Shown here one piece after another: positions 39,994 through 48,800 of a DNA stretch of 49,642 bases; position 1 is the stretch's first letter, and each line of letters begins with the position of its first letter. A program made the position numbers and the translations under genes. The notes under the pieces were generated by a model. That model saw only the letters and a program-made list of their open reading frames with translations. It did not search any database and was not told where the DNA came from. The DNA is from Bacillota bacterium (GTDB lineage Bacteria; Bacillota; Clostridia; Christensenellales; Aristaeellaceae): contig JAEVYX010000004.1 in NCBI GenBank assembly GCA_023392515.1, forward strand, positions 1 through 49,642, read 5' to 3'.

Positions 39994-40910
39994 CTGTGAG
40001 CCCTCCCTATTATGTCGGTTAGGTTTTGGATTCCGTATGTGTCCATTTTATCCGGAAGGTCTTCTATGATTTTTTTGCAAGCCCAGGGGTCCACCAGGTT
40101 TTGCGCGCCGACCTGCACGGCGGAAGCTCCTGCGGACATCATTTCGATCACGTCATCCGCCGTGGATACCCCGCCCACGCCGATGATGGGCAGCTCGCTT
40201 CCTACCCGTTCATATACCTGATAGACCATGCGCAGAGCCACGGGCTTGATGGCCGGGCCGGAGAACCCTGCCATTTTGGTGGATACGACAGGCTTTCCCG
40301 TCCGGGGATCAATGACCATGCCCAGAAGCGTGTTGATGAGTGTCAGCCCATCGGCTCCGGCCGCCTTGCAGGCGGCAGCAATGGCCGCGATGTCCGTCAC
40401 ATTGGGGGATAGCTTCATAAATACAGGCTTTTTGCAAGCCGCCTTTACCCTGCGGCATACAGAGGCCGCCCCTTCCGGGGTGACACCGAAAGCCATGCCC
40501 CCGTGGCGCACATTGGGGCAGGATATGTTGATTTCCAATAGGTCCACATCGCTCTGTTGATCGAAAGCCAAGGCGACCGTTTCATATTCCTCCAGGGAAA
40601 AGCCGGAGATGTTGGCAATTTGAACGCCTTGGTAGACCTTTTTTAATTTCGGTAGCTCATCGCCTATTACCTTTTCCACGCCCGGGTTTTGAAGCCCTAT
40701 GGCGTTGAGCATGCCGCCTTCGCACTCGGCAATCCTGGGCAGGGGGTTGCCGTACCGGGGTTCCAGGGTAGTTCCCTTGAGCGCAATACCGCCCAGGCAG
40801 TTCAGATCATAAAATTGCGTCATTTCATACCCAAACCCAAAGGTGCCGCTGGCGGGAATAACGGGATTTTGAAGCGTAACGCTTCCAAGGTGCACTTCCA
40901 GCCGGTTCAT
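39990..40910 (-). CDS. pyrD: Dihydroorotate dehydrogenase, catalytic subunit (class 1B)
   Basis: It oxidises dihydroorotate to orotate with FMN; in class 1B the electrons pass to NAD through PyrK. The 306-residue barrel has ASGTFGFGYE (20-29), the FMN and substrate block EINISCPNVRHGG near 124-136, and IIGVGGVSTADD with MSAGASAVQVG near the end. The 1B class is supported by the adjacent pyrK and the lack of a membrane N-terminal helix. The ATG has AGGGAGG six bases upstream. It overlaps pyrK on one side and pyrF on the other. Confidence 0.96.
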   Translation of the reverse strand: MNRLEVHLGSVTLQNPVIPASGTFGFGYEMTQFYDLNCLGGIALKGTTLEPRYGNPLPRIAECEGGMLNAIGLQNPGVEKVIGDELPKLKKVYQGVQIANISGFSLEEYETVALAFDQQSDVDLLEINISCPNVRHGGMAFGVTPEGAASVCRRVKAACKKPVFMKLSPNVTDIAAIAAACKAAGADGLTLINTLLGMVIDPRTGKPVVSTKMAGFSGPAIKPVALRMVYQVYERVGSELPIIGVGGVSTADDVIEMMSAGASAVQVGAQNLVDPWACKKIIEDLPDKMDTYGIQNLTDIIGRAHR

Positions 40911-41635
40911 AAAAGCACCTCCCTGCTTGACATAACCGGCCCGTCCACGCAAATGCGCCGGTTTCCGGCAATGGTCTGGCAGGAGCAGCCCATGCAGGCC
41001 CCAAATCCGCAGCCCATCCGGGCTTCAAAGGAGAGCTGACCCTCTTTTCCCAAACGGTGCACCGCCCGGAGCATGGGCTCCGGCCCGCAGGTGAAATAGT
41101 AATCATACGTCATGTTTTTCAGCGCATCGGTTACAAACCCTTTTATGCCAAGGCTTCCATCCACAGTGGTTACAGTGACACTTGCCCCCAGATTATGAAA
41201 CTCCTTTTCGTAAAAAGCATCCGCTGCGGTATTAAAACCCAGCACGCAAGCAACATCCTCCCCCCGCAATTGCTCCATCAGGCCGTACAGGGGCGGGACG
41301 CCCACCCCGCCGCCCACCAGGGCGATTTTCTTTCCCCTTGCGGGGGCCGCGTCAAACCCATTGCCCAGCCCAACCAACAGGTTCAATTTCTCTCCCGCCG
41401 CAAGCGTAGACATAAGCGCGGTACCCTTGCCGACCACCTTGTAAATCAGGGTCATCCGCCCTTCCCGCCAGGTGCATACGCTAATGGGGCGCCGCAAAAA
41501 CAGCCCCTGAAGCCGGATGTTCACAAACTGGCCGGGTTGTAAAATGGACCCTGTATCACCCAGCAGTGTCATTTCATACACATCCCGGGCTAGAGGCAGG
41601 TTTTTTGCAATCTCATATAAGCCTTCAATTGCCAT
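40907..41635 (-). CDS. pyrK: Dihydroorotate dehydrogenase electron transfer subunit
   Basis: This FAD and [2Fe-2S] protein carries electrons from PyrD to NAD. The 242-residue protein has the FAD-binding RPISVC motif (near residue 49), an NAD-binding ALVGGGVGVPPL block (about 103-114) and, near the C-terminus, the cluster motif CGFGACMGCSC with a last cysteine in RICVDGPV. The ATG at 41635 follows GAGGAGG; a longer frame upstream lies inside carB and is rejected. The start overlaps the carB end by 11 bases and the stop codon overlaps the pyrD start. Confidence 0.95.
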   Translation of the reverse strand: MAIEGLYEIAKNLPLARDVYEMTLLGDTGSILQPGQFVNIRLQGLFLRRPISVCTWREGRMTLIYKVVGKGTALMSTLAAGEKLNLLVGLGNGFDAAPARGKKIALVGGGVGVPPLYGLMEQLRGEDVACVLGFNTAADAFYEKEFHNLGASVTVTTVDGSLGIKGFVTDALKNMTYDYYFTCGPEPMLRAVHRLGKEGQLSFEARMGCGFGACMGCSCQTIAGNRRICVDGPVMSSREVLL

Positions 41636-44600
41636 GAACGGCCTCCTCGCTGTCAATGGTGGAAACACTCAGCGTGATTTCCTCCAATACATCCAGCAGC
41701 ACCGCCACCGTATCCAAGGAGGTCAGCACCGCCACATTGTTTTCCACAGCCCAGCGGCGGATTAAAAATCCGTCCCTGCGGTGGCTGTCTCCGGCCTGCC
41801 CGCTGATGGTATTGAGGACATATGCCACATAGCCCAATTTGAGGGATTCCTGTATTTCATAGCTTCCCTCGCTGATTTTTTTGCGCTTTCTGGTACGTAT
41901 GCCGTTTTCCTTGAGGAAGGCTGCTGTGCCCGCCGTGGCTTCAATGTTAAAGCCCAGGTTGTAAAACCGGTGGATGAGTGGCAAGGCCTTTTCCTTGTCC
42001 TCATCGGCAATGGTGGCAAGCACAGTTCCATAGTTCACCACCCGCATGCCGGAGGCCTTTAGCGCCTTGTACAGCGCCCGGTTCATGGTATCGTCATAGC
42101 CGATAGCTTCGCCGGTGGATTTCATTTCGGGGGAGAGATAAGCATCTGCGCCCCGCAGCTTGCTGAAGGAGAATACAGGGGTCTTCACGTACCAGCGCTT
42201 GCGCTCCGGGGCCACTCCAGTTCCATATCCTTGCATTTGAAGGGTTTGCTGAAGGGCAATCTTGGTGGCGATGTTGGCAAGGCGCACCCCGGTTACCTTG
42301 GAGATAAACGGCACGGTCCGGGAAGAGCGGGGGTTGACCTCAATCACATACACTTTTTCATTTTCATCCACGATGAACTGAATGTTGAAAGGCCCCCGGA
42401 TACCAATGCCCAAGCCCAGTTTCACGGTATAGTCCACAATGGTTTTTTTCACCTGATCGCTGACCGAGAAAGTGGGATAGACGCTGATGGAGTCTCCCGA
42501 ATGGACGCCGGTGCGCTCCACATGCTGCATGATGCCGGGGATGAACACATCCGCCCCGTCGCAAACTGCGTCCACTTCCAGCTCTTTGCCTGAGATGTAG
42601 CGATCCACCAGCACCGGCTGATCTTCGGTCACCAATACCGCTTCGCTCAAATACCTGCGCAGCCCTTCGTCGTTATGGACGATCTGCATTGCCCTGCCGC
42701 CCAGCACATAGGAGGGGCGAACCAGCACCGGATAGCCGATCTTGTTGGCCGCCGCTACACCATCCTCGATCTTCGTTACGGCATATCCCAACGGTTGGGG
42801 GATTCCCAGCTTCTGCATTGTCTTTTCAAAGCTGTCCCTGTTCTCCGCCCGTTCGATGGCCGTAACATCGGTGCCGATGATGGGCACGCCCAGCTTGTCC
42901 AGCCGGTCCGCCAGGTTGATGGCTGTCTGTCCGCCCAGGGAAACGATGACGCCGTAGGGCTTTTCCATGTCGATGATGTTCATCACATCCTCCACCGTCA
43001 GGGGCTCGAAGTACAATTTATCGCTGACGGAGTAGTCTGTGGATACGGTTTCGGGATTGTTGTTGATGATGATGGCCTCGTACCCCGCCTCCTGGATGGC
43101 CCAGATGGCGTGAACGGTGGAGTAGTCAAACTCCACCCCCTGGCCGATGCGGATAGGGCCTGCCCCCAGCACCACCACGGACTTTTTATCCGTTACGATG
43201 GATTCGTTTTCCGCTTCGTAGGTGGAGTAAAAGTAGGGGATGTAGGAGTCAAACTCACTGGCGCAGGTGTCGATCATTTTGTACACGGGCAGAATCCCGC
43301 TTTTCTTGCGCAGGGTGTAGATTTCCGATTCGGTCATGCGCCACCATTTGCCGATATACCCATCCGACAAGCCCAGCCGCTTGGCAGCCCGCAGGGTTTC
43401 AATATCCCCGACATGCTCTTTTACTTCTTTTTCAAAAGCAATGATATTGCGGATCTTGCTGATAAAGAAGTAGTCAATCTTCGTGATATCGCAGATTACA
43501 ATGGGGTCCACCCCCCGGCGCAAAAGCTCGCCGATGGCGTAAAGCCGCTCATCTGTGGGATTTTTAATAAAGTCCAGCAGCGTTTCGGTAGGAGTGTTGT
43601 CAAACTTTTTCAGCCAGATGTGGGTGACGCCGGCCTCCAAAGAGCGCACGGCTTTTAGCAGGCTTTCTTCCATGGTGCGGCCGATGGCCATGATTTCACC
43701 GGTGGCTTTCATTTGGGTGGAAAGCTGGCGGGAAGCCTTGTCAAACTTGTCAAAGGGGAACCGGGCAATCTTCGTGACCACATAGTCCAGGGTAGGCTCA
43801 AAGCTGGCGGGGGTGTTGGCAATGCGGATTTCATCCAGCGTGAGCCCCACTGCAATCAAGGCGCTGACCCTGGCGATGGGATATCCGCTGGCCTTGGAAG
43901 CCAGCGCGGAGGAGCGGGAAACCCGGGGGTTTACCTCTATCACATAGTAGGCCATGGAGAAGGGGTCCAGGGCAAACTGTACATTGCAGCCCCCTTCAAT
44001 TTCAAGGGCACGGATAAGGCGCAGCGCTGCGTCCCGCAGCATATGGTATTCCTTGTTGGTCAGCGTCTGGGAGGGGCATACCACAATGGAATCCCCGGTA
44101 TGAACCCCTACCGGGTCCAGGTTTTCCATGTTGCAAATTGCCAGGGCTGTATCGTTTTTATCCCGCATGACCTCGTATTCAATTTCCTTGTAGCCCCGGA
44201 TGGATTTTTCCACCAGCACCTGATGGACGGGGGACAGCCGCAATGCGTTTTCTGCCGTTTCCTTCAGTTCCTGCTCGTCATCCGCAAAGCCGCCCCCGGT
44301 GCCGCCCAGGGTGAAAGCAGGCCGCAGGACCACGGGATAGCCAATTTTTCTTGCTACCTGCACGGCCTCATCCACGGTATCTGCAATATCCGAGGCAATG
44401 ACCGGCTCCCCGATCTGCACACACAATTCCTTGAATTTTTCTCGGTCTTCCGCTTTTTGAATGGACTCAAACCCGGTACCCAATATTTCGCACCGGCACT
44501 CCCGCAGTACGCCTTTTTGTGCCAGCTGCATGGCCAAATTCAAGCCTGTCTGCCCGCCTAAAGTAGGCAATAGAGCGTCGGGCCTTTCCTTACGGATGAT

Positions 44601-44828
44601 TTTTGCCACATATTCCAGGGTGAGCGGTTCCATATATACCTTGCTGGCAATGTGCGTATCCGTCATGATGGTGGCGGGGTTGGAGTTGACCAGAATGACG
44701 GTGTATCCCTGCTCCTTTAATGCCAGGCAGGCCTGGGTGCCGGAATAGTCAAACTCTGCCGCCTGACCGATAACGATGGGGCCGGAGCCGATGACAAGCA
44801 CCTTTTTAATATCCGTGCGCTTAGGCAT
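41625..44828 (-). CDS. carB: Carbamoyl-phosphate synthase large subunit
   Basis: It makes carbamoyl phosphate from bicarbonate, ammonia and two ATP. The 1067-residue protein has the full family layout: two ATP-grasp halves (first beginning VLVIGSGPIVIGQAAEFDYS, second VVVLGAGPIRIGQGVEFDYS near residue 556), the oligomerisation domain between them, and a C-terminal MGS-like allosteric domain (about 930-1067) where UMP and other effectors bind. The ATG follows AAAGGGGGC. It overlaps the carA end by eight bases. Confidence 0.97.
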   Translation of the reverse strand: MPKRTDIKKVLVIGSGPIVIGQAAEFDYSGTQACLALKEQGYTVILVNSNPATIMTDTHIASKVYMEPLTLEYVAKIIRKERPDALLPTLGGQTGLNLAMQLAQKGVLRECRCEILGTGFESIQKAEDREKFKELCVQIGEPVIASDIADTVDEAVQVARKIGYPVVLRPAFTLGGTGGGFADDEQELKETAENALRLSPVHQVLVEKSIRGYKEIEYEVMRDKNDTALAICNMENLDPVGVHTGDSIVVCPSQTLTNKEYHMLRDAALRLIRALEIEGGCNVQFALDPFSMAYYVIEVNPRVSRSSALASKASGYPIARVSALIAVGLTLDEIRIANTPASFEPTLDYVVTKIARFPFDKFDKASRQLSTQMKATGEIMAIGRTMEESLLKAVRSLEAGVTHIWLKKFDNTPTETLLDFIKNPTDERLYAIGELLRRGVDPIVICDITKIDYFFISKIRNIIAFEKEVKEHVGDIETLRAAKRLGLSDGYIGKWWRMTESEIYTLRKKSGILPVYKMIDTCASEFDSYIPYFYSTYEAENESIVTDKKSVVVLGAGPIRIGQGVEFDYSTVHAIWAIQEAGYEAIIINNNPETVSTDYSVSDKLYFEPLTVEDVMNIIDMEKPYGVIVSLGGQTAINLADRLDKLGVPIIGTDVTAIERAENRDSFEKTMQKLGIPQPLGYAVTKIEDGVAAANKIGYPVLVRPSYVLGGRAMQIVHNDEGLRRYLSEAVLVTEDQPVLVDRYISGKELEVDAVCDGADVFIPGIMQHVERTGVHSGDSISVYPTFSVSDQVKKTIVDYTVKLGLGIGIRGPFNIQFIVDENEKVYVIEVNPRSSRTVPFISKVTGVRLANIATKIALQQTLQMQGYGTGVAPERKRWYVKTPVFSFSKLRGADAYLSPEMKSTGEAIGYDDTMNRALYKALKASGMRVVNYGTVLATIADEDKEKALPLIHRFYNLGFNIEATAGTAAFLKENGIRTRKRKKISEGSYEIQESLKLGYVAYVLNTISGQAGDSHRRDGFLIRRWAVENNVAVLTSLDTVAVLLDVLEEITLSVSTIDSEEAVHGN

Positions 44829-45930
44829 TTTTTTGCCCCCTTTCCTGTTTCGCATCATCCATATGGTGAAGGAACACATCAAACAGATAATCGCTGTCCT
44901 GGGGGCCGGGGGCGCTTTCAGGGTGATATTGTACGCTGAAAATCCGCTGCGCGTCGTTTTTCAGCCCTTCTGCCGTTTGGTCCAGCAGGTTGAAATGGGT
45001 CAGCTGCAGGGGTGATCCGGAAAGGGAAGATACATCCACCGCGTAGGAATGGTTTTGGGAGGTGATTTCCACCCGGCCGTTCAGAAGGTTTTTTACAGGG
45101 TGGTTTCCGCCCCGGTGGCCGAACTTCATTTTATAGGTGTGGGCGCCGTTGGCCAGGGCAATCATCTGGTGGCCCAGGCAGATGCCGAAAATGGGCAGCT
45201 TTCCTTGCAGCTGCCGCACCAGCGCAACTACCGGCTGCACATCCTCCGGGTCTCCCGGGCCGTTGGAGAGGAAAAGGCCGTCGGGCCGAAGGGCCAGGAT
45301 GGTGTCTGCGTTCGTATCGTAAGGCACAATGGTCACATTGCAACCCTTGGCGTTCAGCCGTCTGATAATGTTGTGCTTGATGCCGCAGTCCACGGCTACC
45401 ACATTGTAGCGGTAATTGGGCGTGCGGGAATACCACAGCTTTTTGCAGCTGACATGCTCCACCTGATCGTGAACGGCGGGGGTTTCTTTCAACCGGCGCA
45501 GCCCTTCCGCAAGGGGCAGATGGATATCTGTGAGCAGTGCCCGCATGCTGCCTTCGCTGCGGATCATTCTCGTCAATTGCCGGGTGTCGATTCCCTCAAT
45601 GCCGGGGATGTTGTTTTCCGCCATCACATCCCCCAGGGTTTTTGTATAGCGGAAGTTGGAGGGGGCATCGTTGTATTCCCGCACGACAAACCCGCCGATT
45701 CTTGGGGTGCGGGTCTCGTAATCCTCATCGGTCAGGCCGTAGTTGCCAATAAGCGGGTAGGTCATGCACACCATCTGGGCGCAATAGGAAGGGTCGGAAA
45801 GTATCTCCTGATACCCTACCATGGAGGTGTTGAATACCACTTCGCACACGGTTTCACAGGCTGCTCCGAAGCCGGTGCCCGGATATTCCCGCCCGTTTTC
45901 AAAAATCAGCTTCCTGTCCAAAATTTTCAT
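44821..45930 (-). CDS. carA: Carbamoyl-phosphate synthase small subunit
   Basis: This glutaminase subunit feeds ammonia to CarB. The 369-residue protein has the N-terminal CarA domain (FENGREYPGTGFGA, EVVFNTSMVGYQE) and a class I glutamine amidotransferase with the nucleophile in FGICLGHQM and the histidine-glutamate pair in QYHPES. Length is normal. The chosen ATG follows GGAGGG seven bases upstream; the longer frame upstream overlaps pyrC far too much. Its start overlaps the pyrC stop codon in ATGA. Because it sits inside the pyr operon, the enzyme is likely dedicated to pyrimidines. Confidence 0.97.
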   Translation of the reverse strand: MKILDRKLIFENGREYPGTGFGAACETVCEVVFNTSMVGYQEILSDPSYCAQMVCMTYPLIGNYGLTDEDYETRTPRIGGFVVREYNDAPSNFRYTKTLGDVMAENNIPGIEGIDTRQLTRMIRSEGSMRALLTDIHLPLAEGLRRLKETPAVHDQVEHVSCKKLWYSRTPNYRYNVVAVDCGIKHNIIRRLNAKGCNVTIVPYDTNADTILALRPDGLFLSNGPGDPEDVQPVVALVRQLQGKLPIFGICLGHQMIALANGAHTYKMKFGHRGGNHPVKNLLNGRVEITSQNHSYAVDVSSLSGSPLQLTHFNLLDQTAEGLKNDAQRIFSVQYHPESAPGPQDSDYLFDVFLHHMDDAKQERGQKNA

Positions 45931-47210
45931 GCGAGCCCTCCTTTTTGAAAGATCAGCCTGCCGCGGTAAAAGGTGGCGGCTGCCCGGCCTTGAAGCTCCC
46001 TGCCCTGGAAGGGGGTGCTCCGGCCCATGGAATAAAACAATTCCGGCCTTACCTGCCATTTTGCGTTCAGATCCAGGATGGCGACGTCCGCCAAGGCCCC
46101 TTCCTTCAGGGCCTGATCCCGGCCAAGGATGCGGGCAGGGGCGCAGGTCAGTTTATGCAAAAGCTCCTCCAGAGTCAAAATCCCTGTTTTCACCAGGGCG
46201 GTATAGCATACGCCAAAGGCTGTCTCCAGCCCCACCACCCCAAAGCTGCTGTTTTGCAGCCCCCGGCTTTTTTCCTCCCGGGTATGGGGGGCATGGTCGG
46301 TGGCAATGCAGTCGATGGTTCCGTCCTTAAGCCCCAGCAAAATGGCTTCCCGGTCCTCCCTGGTGCGCAGGGGGGGATTCATCTTGAACCGCCCGTCATC
46401 CTCTATAATGTCTTCGTCGCACAGCATGATCTGATGGGGCGTACATTCGCAGGTAACGGGGAGACCCTTTTCCTTTGCCTTTCGCACAAGCGCCACGCTT
46501 TCCTTGGCGGAGATATGGCAGATGTGATAGCGCACGCCCGTATTTTCTACCAGGGAAAGATCCCTTCCAATTTGCTGATATTCCGAGGCGGAGGGGATGC
46601 CCTGAACTTGATAGCGCCGGGCTGCGATTCCGTCATGAACACATCCGCCGGGGGAAATCAGGCTTTCCTCCTCGCAGTGGGCGGACAGCAGCCCGCCTTG
46701 CGCGGCAATGCCCTCCATGGCGATGCGCATCATTTCTTCAGACTGTACGCCTTTTCCATCATCGGAAAACCCGGCGCAGCAAGGTGCCAGGGCCGCATAG
46801 TCTGCAAGGGCTTGTCCCTTTTCCCCCTTGGTGACGGCCCCATAGGGAAGTACCTCAATCTGTGCATCCTTCTCTATTATGTCAAGCTGCGCTTGAAGCG
46901 TTTCCAAACTGTCCGGCACGGGGGAAAGGTTCGGCATGGCGCAGACCGTGGTAAATCCGCCAGCTGCGGCGGCCAGGGTGCCCGTGCGGATGGTTTCCTT
47001 GCGGGAAAAACCCGGTTCCCGCAAGTGGACATGCAGGTCCACAAAACCTGGGCACACCACAAGGCCCTCAGCTGGAAAGACCTCCGCATCCGGCGCAGAA
47101 AGATCCCGCCCGATTTTTTCAATCCGGTCCCCACAAAGGAGGATATCCGCTTTTTCCAGCCTGCCGCGGAGATAGGCCATGCCGCCCTGAATCAATATCT
47201 TCTTTCTCAT
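45927..47210 (-). CDS. pyrC: Dihydroorotase
   Basis: It closes carbamoyl aspartate to dihydroorotate. The 427-residue class I amidohydrolase has the metal-binding FVDLHVHLREPG (residues 56-67), MPNLSPVPD, the histidines in HCEEESL and ICHISAKES, and the catalytic aspartate in ATDHAPHTREEK (about 300-311). It matches the Bacillota PyrC type rather than the shorter E. coli class II. The ATG follows GGGTG and lies four bases after the pyrB stop codon; its own stop codon overlaps carA. Confidence 0.96.
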   Translation of the reverse strand: MRKKILIQGGMAYLRGRLEKADILLCGDRIEKIGRDLSAPDAEVFPAEGLVVCPGFVDLHVHLREPGFSRKETIRTGTLAAAAGGFTTVCAMPNLSPVPDSLETLQAQLDIIEKDAQIEVLPYGAVTKGEKGQALADYAALAPCCAGFSDDGKGVQSEEMMRIAMEGIAAQGGLLSAHCEEESLISPGGCVHDGIAARRYQVQGIPSASEYQQIGRDLSLVENTGVRYHICHISAKESVALVRKAKEKGLPVTCECTPHQIMLCDEDIIEDDGRFKMNPPLRTREDREAILLGLKDGTIDCIATDHAPHTREEKSRGLQNSSFGVVGLETAFGVCYTALVKTGILTLEELLHKLTCAPARILGRDQALKEGALADVAILDLNAKWQVRPELFYSMGRSTPFQGRELQGRAAATFYRGRLIFQKGGLA

Positions 47211-47214
47211 GTAT

Positions 47215-48096
47215 TCACCCAGCAACAGCCCGGCGCAGCGCGGCCATGCGTACGTAGACTCCGTTTTCCATCTGCTTGAAAATGCGGGAGCGTTCGCATT
47301 CCACCACATCGTCCCCGATTTCCACATTGCGGTTCACCGGGGCCGGATGCATGATGATGGCACGCTTTTTCATGGTATCCACTTTTTTCATGGTGAGGCC
47401 GTATTTTTCGTGATATTCCTCCTGGGTGAAGTGGTCCCGCATTTGGTGGCGCTCATACTGGATGCGCAGCATCATCACCACATCCGCAGTGGATATGGCT
47501 TTGCCGATATCCTCCTGCACATACTCCGGGCTTAAAAACTCTTCCGGCCCCGCCACGACCGCCTCCATGCCCAGGCGGCGCATGACCTCGTAGTTTGTAC
47601 GGGCTACCCGGGAGTGTTTTACATCCCCGATAATGGCCACCTTCAGCCCGCTGAGCGACCCAAACTCCTGCCTAATGGTCATCAGGTCCAGCAGCGACTG
47701 GGTGGGGTGGTTTCCGGTGCCATCCCCGCCGTTTAGAATCGGCGCTTTCACATGGCCCAGCAGGCTTTTGTAATATTCGTTTTCCGCATGCCGGATCACC
47801 AGCACATCCACGCCAAAGCTGTCGAATGTTTTTACCGTGTCGTAAAAGCTTTCGTGCTTGTTCAGCGAAGATGATTCCGGATGAAAAGAAATGACCCGCA
47901 TTCCCAACTTTTCCTGCGCAACGCAGAAACTGTATTGGGTGCGGGTCGAAGATTCAAAGAACAAATTACAGGCGACTTTTCCGGATAGATTTGGAAAAAT
48001 CCCTTTCTCTCGGAAGGCTTGCGCTTCTTCCAAGAGGTCTTGTATTTCCCCAATGGGAATTTCGCTCAGGGTCAGCAGATCCTTTCGCACGTCCAT
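47215..48096 (-). CDS. pyrB: Aspartate carbamoyltransferase
   Basis: It condenses carbamoyl phosphate with aspartate, the committed step of pyrimidine synthesis. The 293-residue catalytic chain has the carbamoyl phosphate loop SSTRTQYSF (residues about 50-58), HPTQSLLDL and the MHPAPVNR block near the end. The usual STRTR reads STRTQ here. No regulatory pyrI gene is present, as is normal for Bacillota. The ATG at 48096 is separated from GAGGGGG by only one base; GTG at 48088-48090 has better spacing, so the protein may start two codons later. It is the first gene of the pyr operon. Confidence 0.95.
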   Translation of the reverse strand: MDVRKDLLTLSEIPIGEIQDLLEEAQAFREKGIFPNLSGKVACNLFFESSTRTQYSFCVAQEKLGMRVISFHPESSSLNKHESFYDTVKTFDSFGVDVLVIRHAENEYYKSLLGHVKAPILNGGDGTGNHPTQSLLDLMTIRQEFGSLSGLKVAIIGDVKHSRVARTNYEVMRRLGMEAVVAGPEEFLSPEYVQEDIGKAISTADVVMMLRIQYERHQMRDHFTQEEYHEKYGLTMKKVDTMKKRAIIMHPAPVNRNVEIGDDVVECERSRIFKQMENGVYVRMAALRRAVAG

Positions 48097-48117
48097 TCCC
48101 CCTCTTTTTATGCTTTC

Positions 48118-48137
48118 TTTGGCGCTTGATCGCCAAA
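48118..48137 (-). promoter_or_regulatory. Leader hairpin at the 5' end of the pyr mRNA
   Basis: TTTGGCG and CGCCAAA form a 7-base stem with a 6-base loop, starting within the first few transcribed bases. The whole leader is about 42 bases, too short for a PyrR-type antiterminator and terminator. Confidence 0.6.
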
Positions 48138-48144
48138 TTGCCTG

Positions 48145-48174
48145 ATTATAGCATGGGGTGCCAATCCATGTCAA
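48145..48174 (-). promoter_or_regulatory. Near-consensus promoter of the pyr operon
   Basis: A perfect TTGACA (48174-48169) and a perfect TATAAT (48150-48145) are 18 bases apart, with TGC before the -10 making it extended. Transcription should begin near 48138, in the sequence AATTTGG. Confidence 0.85.
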
Positions 48175-48239
48175 CCTGTAAATGTGATGTAATTTTTGGA
48201 TGTACATGATTTGATTGCTGCAATGGAAACAGCATTTTC

Positions 48240-48269
48240 TTGACGCTTGACGCATTTGTACAGTATAAT
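48240..48269 (+). promoter_or_regulatory. Promoter of the small secreted protein gene and secD
   Basis: TTGACG (48240-48245) and a perfect TATAAT (48264-48269) are 18 bases apart. The leader to the ATG at 48406 is about 130 bases, in which I see no clear structure. Bases 48175-48239 between the divergent promoters show nothing else. Confidence 0.7.
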
Positions 48270-48405
48270 AGCCCTTGCCTGGTCAAGAAGAAGTACGAAT
48301 TTGCATAAAGGTTTTACAACCCCTATCATCGCATGAAAAGCGTCTGGCTATACGGCGGACGGAAAATAAACTGCGGGTTATTCCACTGTAAAAGGAGGAA
48401 CGGCA

Positions 48406-48744
48406 ATGCGGCACACGGGAAGATATGCCCTGGGCGCGTTTTTCGTTTGCCTCCTTTTGCGTTCTCTGCCGTTATTGATGGACAAGCCGGAGGACGGAGC
48501 CCAAGCGGCGCCGATTACTCCGGTAGAAACGTATGCGCTGCGTTCCCTGCCCAGCCAGGAACCTCCGTCCTGTGCCCAGCCAACGCCCCCCCGGTGGGAC
48601 AGCGGCCCAAGGATGGTGCTGACGGGGACCAGCGGGCTTGAACCTGTCAAGGTGCGAACGGATGCCAATGGCCACCCTTTGGGTGGAATGGTATATATCA
48701 GAGCCGTTTATTCCGCTTTCCGGCTGGAAGAAAGGTCGGGTTAG
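48406..48744 (+). CDS. Small exported protein of unknown function
   Basis: This 112-residue protein is not recognised. Residues 8-24 are hydrophobic (ALGAFFVCLLLRSLPLL) after a basic start, giving a signal peptide or membrane anchor. The rest is proline-rich, with QEPPSCAQPTPPRWDSGPR near residues 51-69, and ends in an outside domain lacking known motifs. The ATG has a perfect AAAGGAGG upstream, so it is surely translated. The gene lies 56 bases before secD on the same strand, with the shared promoter at 48240. A membrane- or secretion-related role is inferred from position only. Confidence 0.75.
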   Translation: MRHTGRYALGAFFVCLLLRSLPLLMDKPEDGAQAAPITPVETYALRSLPSQEPPSCAQPTPPRWDSGPRMVLTGTSGLEPVKVRTDANGHPLGGMVYIRAVYSAFRLEERSG

Positions 48745-48800
48745 AAAAGTTTTTTATAAAGGCCTGATTGGTATATCAATAAGTAGGAGGAAACGCGTTC

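Noticed and set aside
42675..43658. Long plus-strand open frame opposite carB
   Set aside because: It mirrors the codon pattern of carB on the other strand, has no ribosome binding site and no family features. The same applies to long frames opposite nadE, pyrC, the GlpA-like gene and the radical SAM gene.
48097..48144. PyrR-controlled attenuator in the pyr leader
   Set aside because: The leader is about 42 bases, has a single small hairpin and lacks the PyrR binding loop and a terminator stem.
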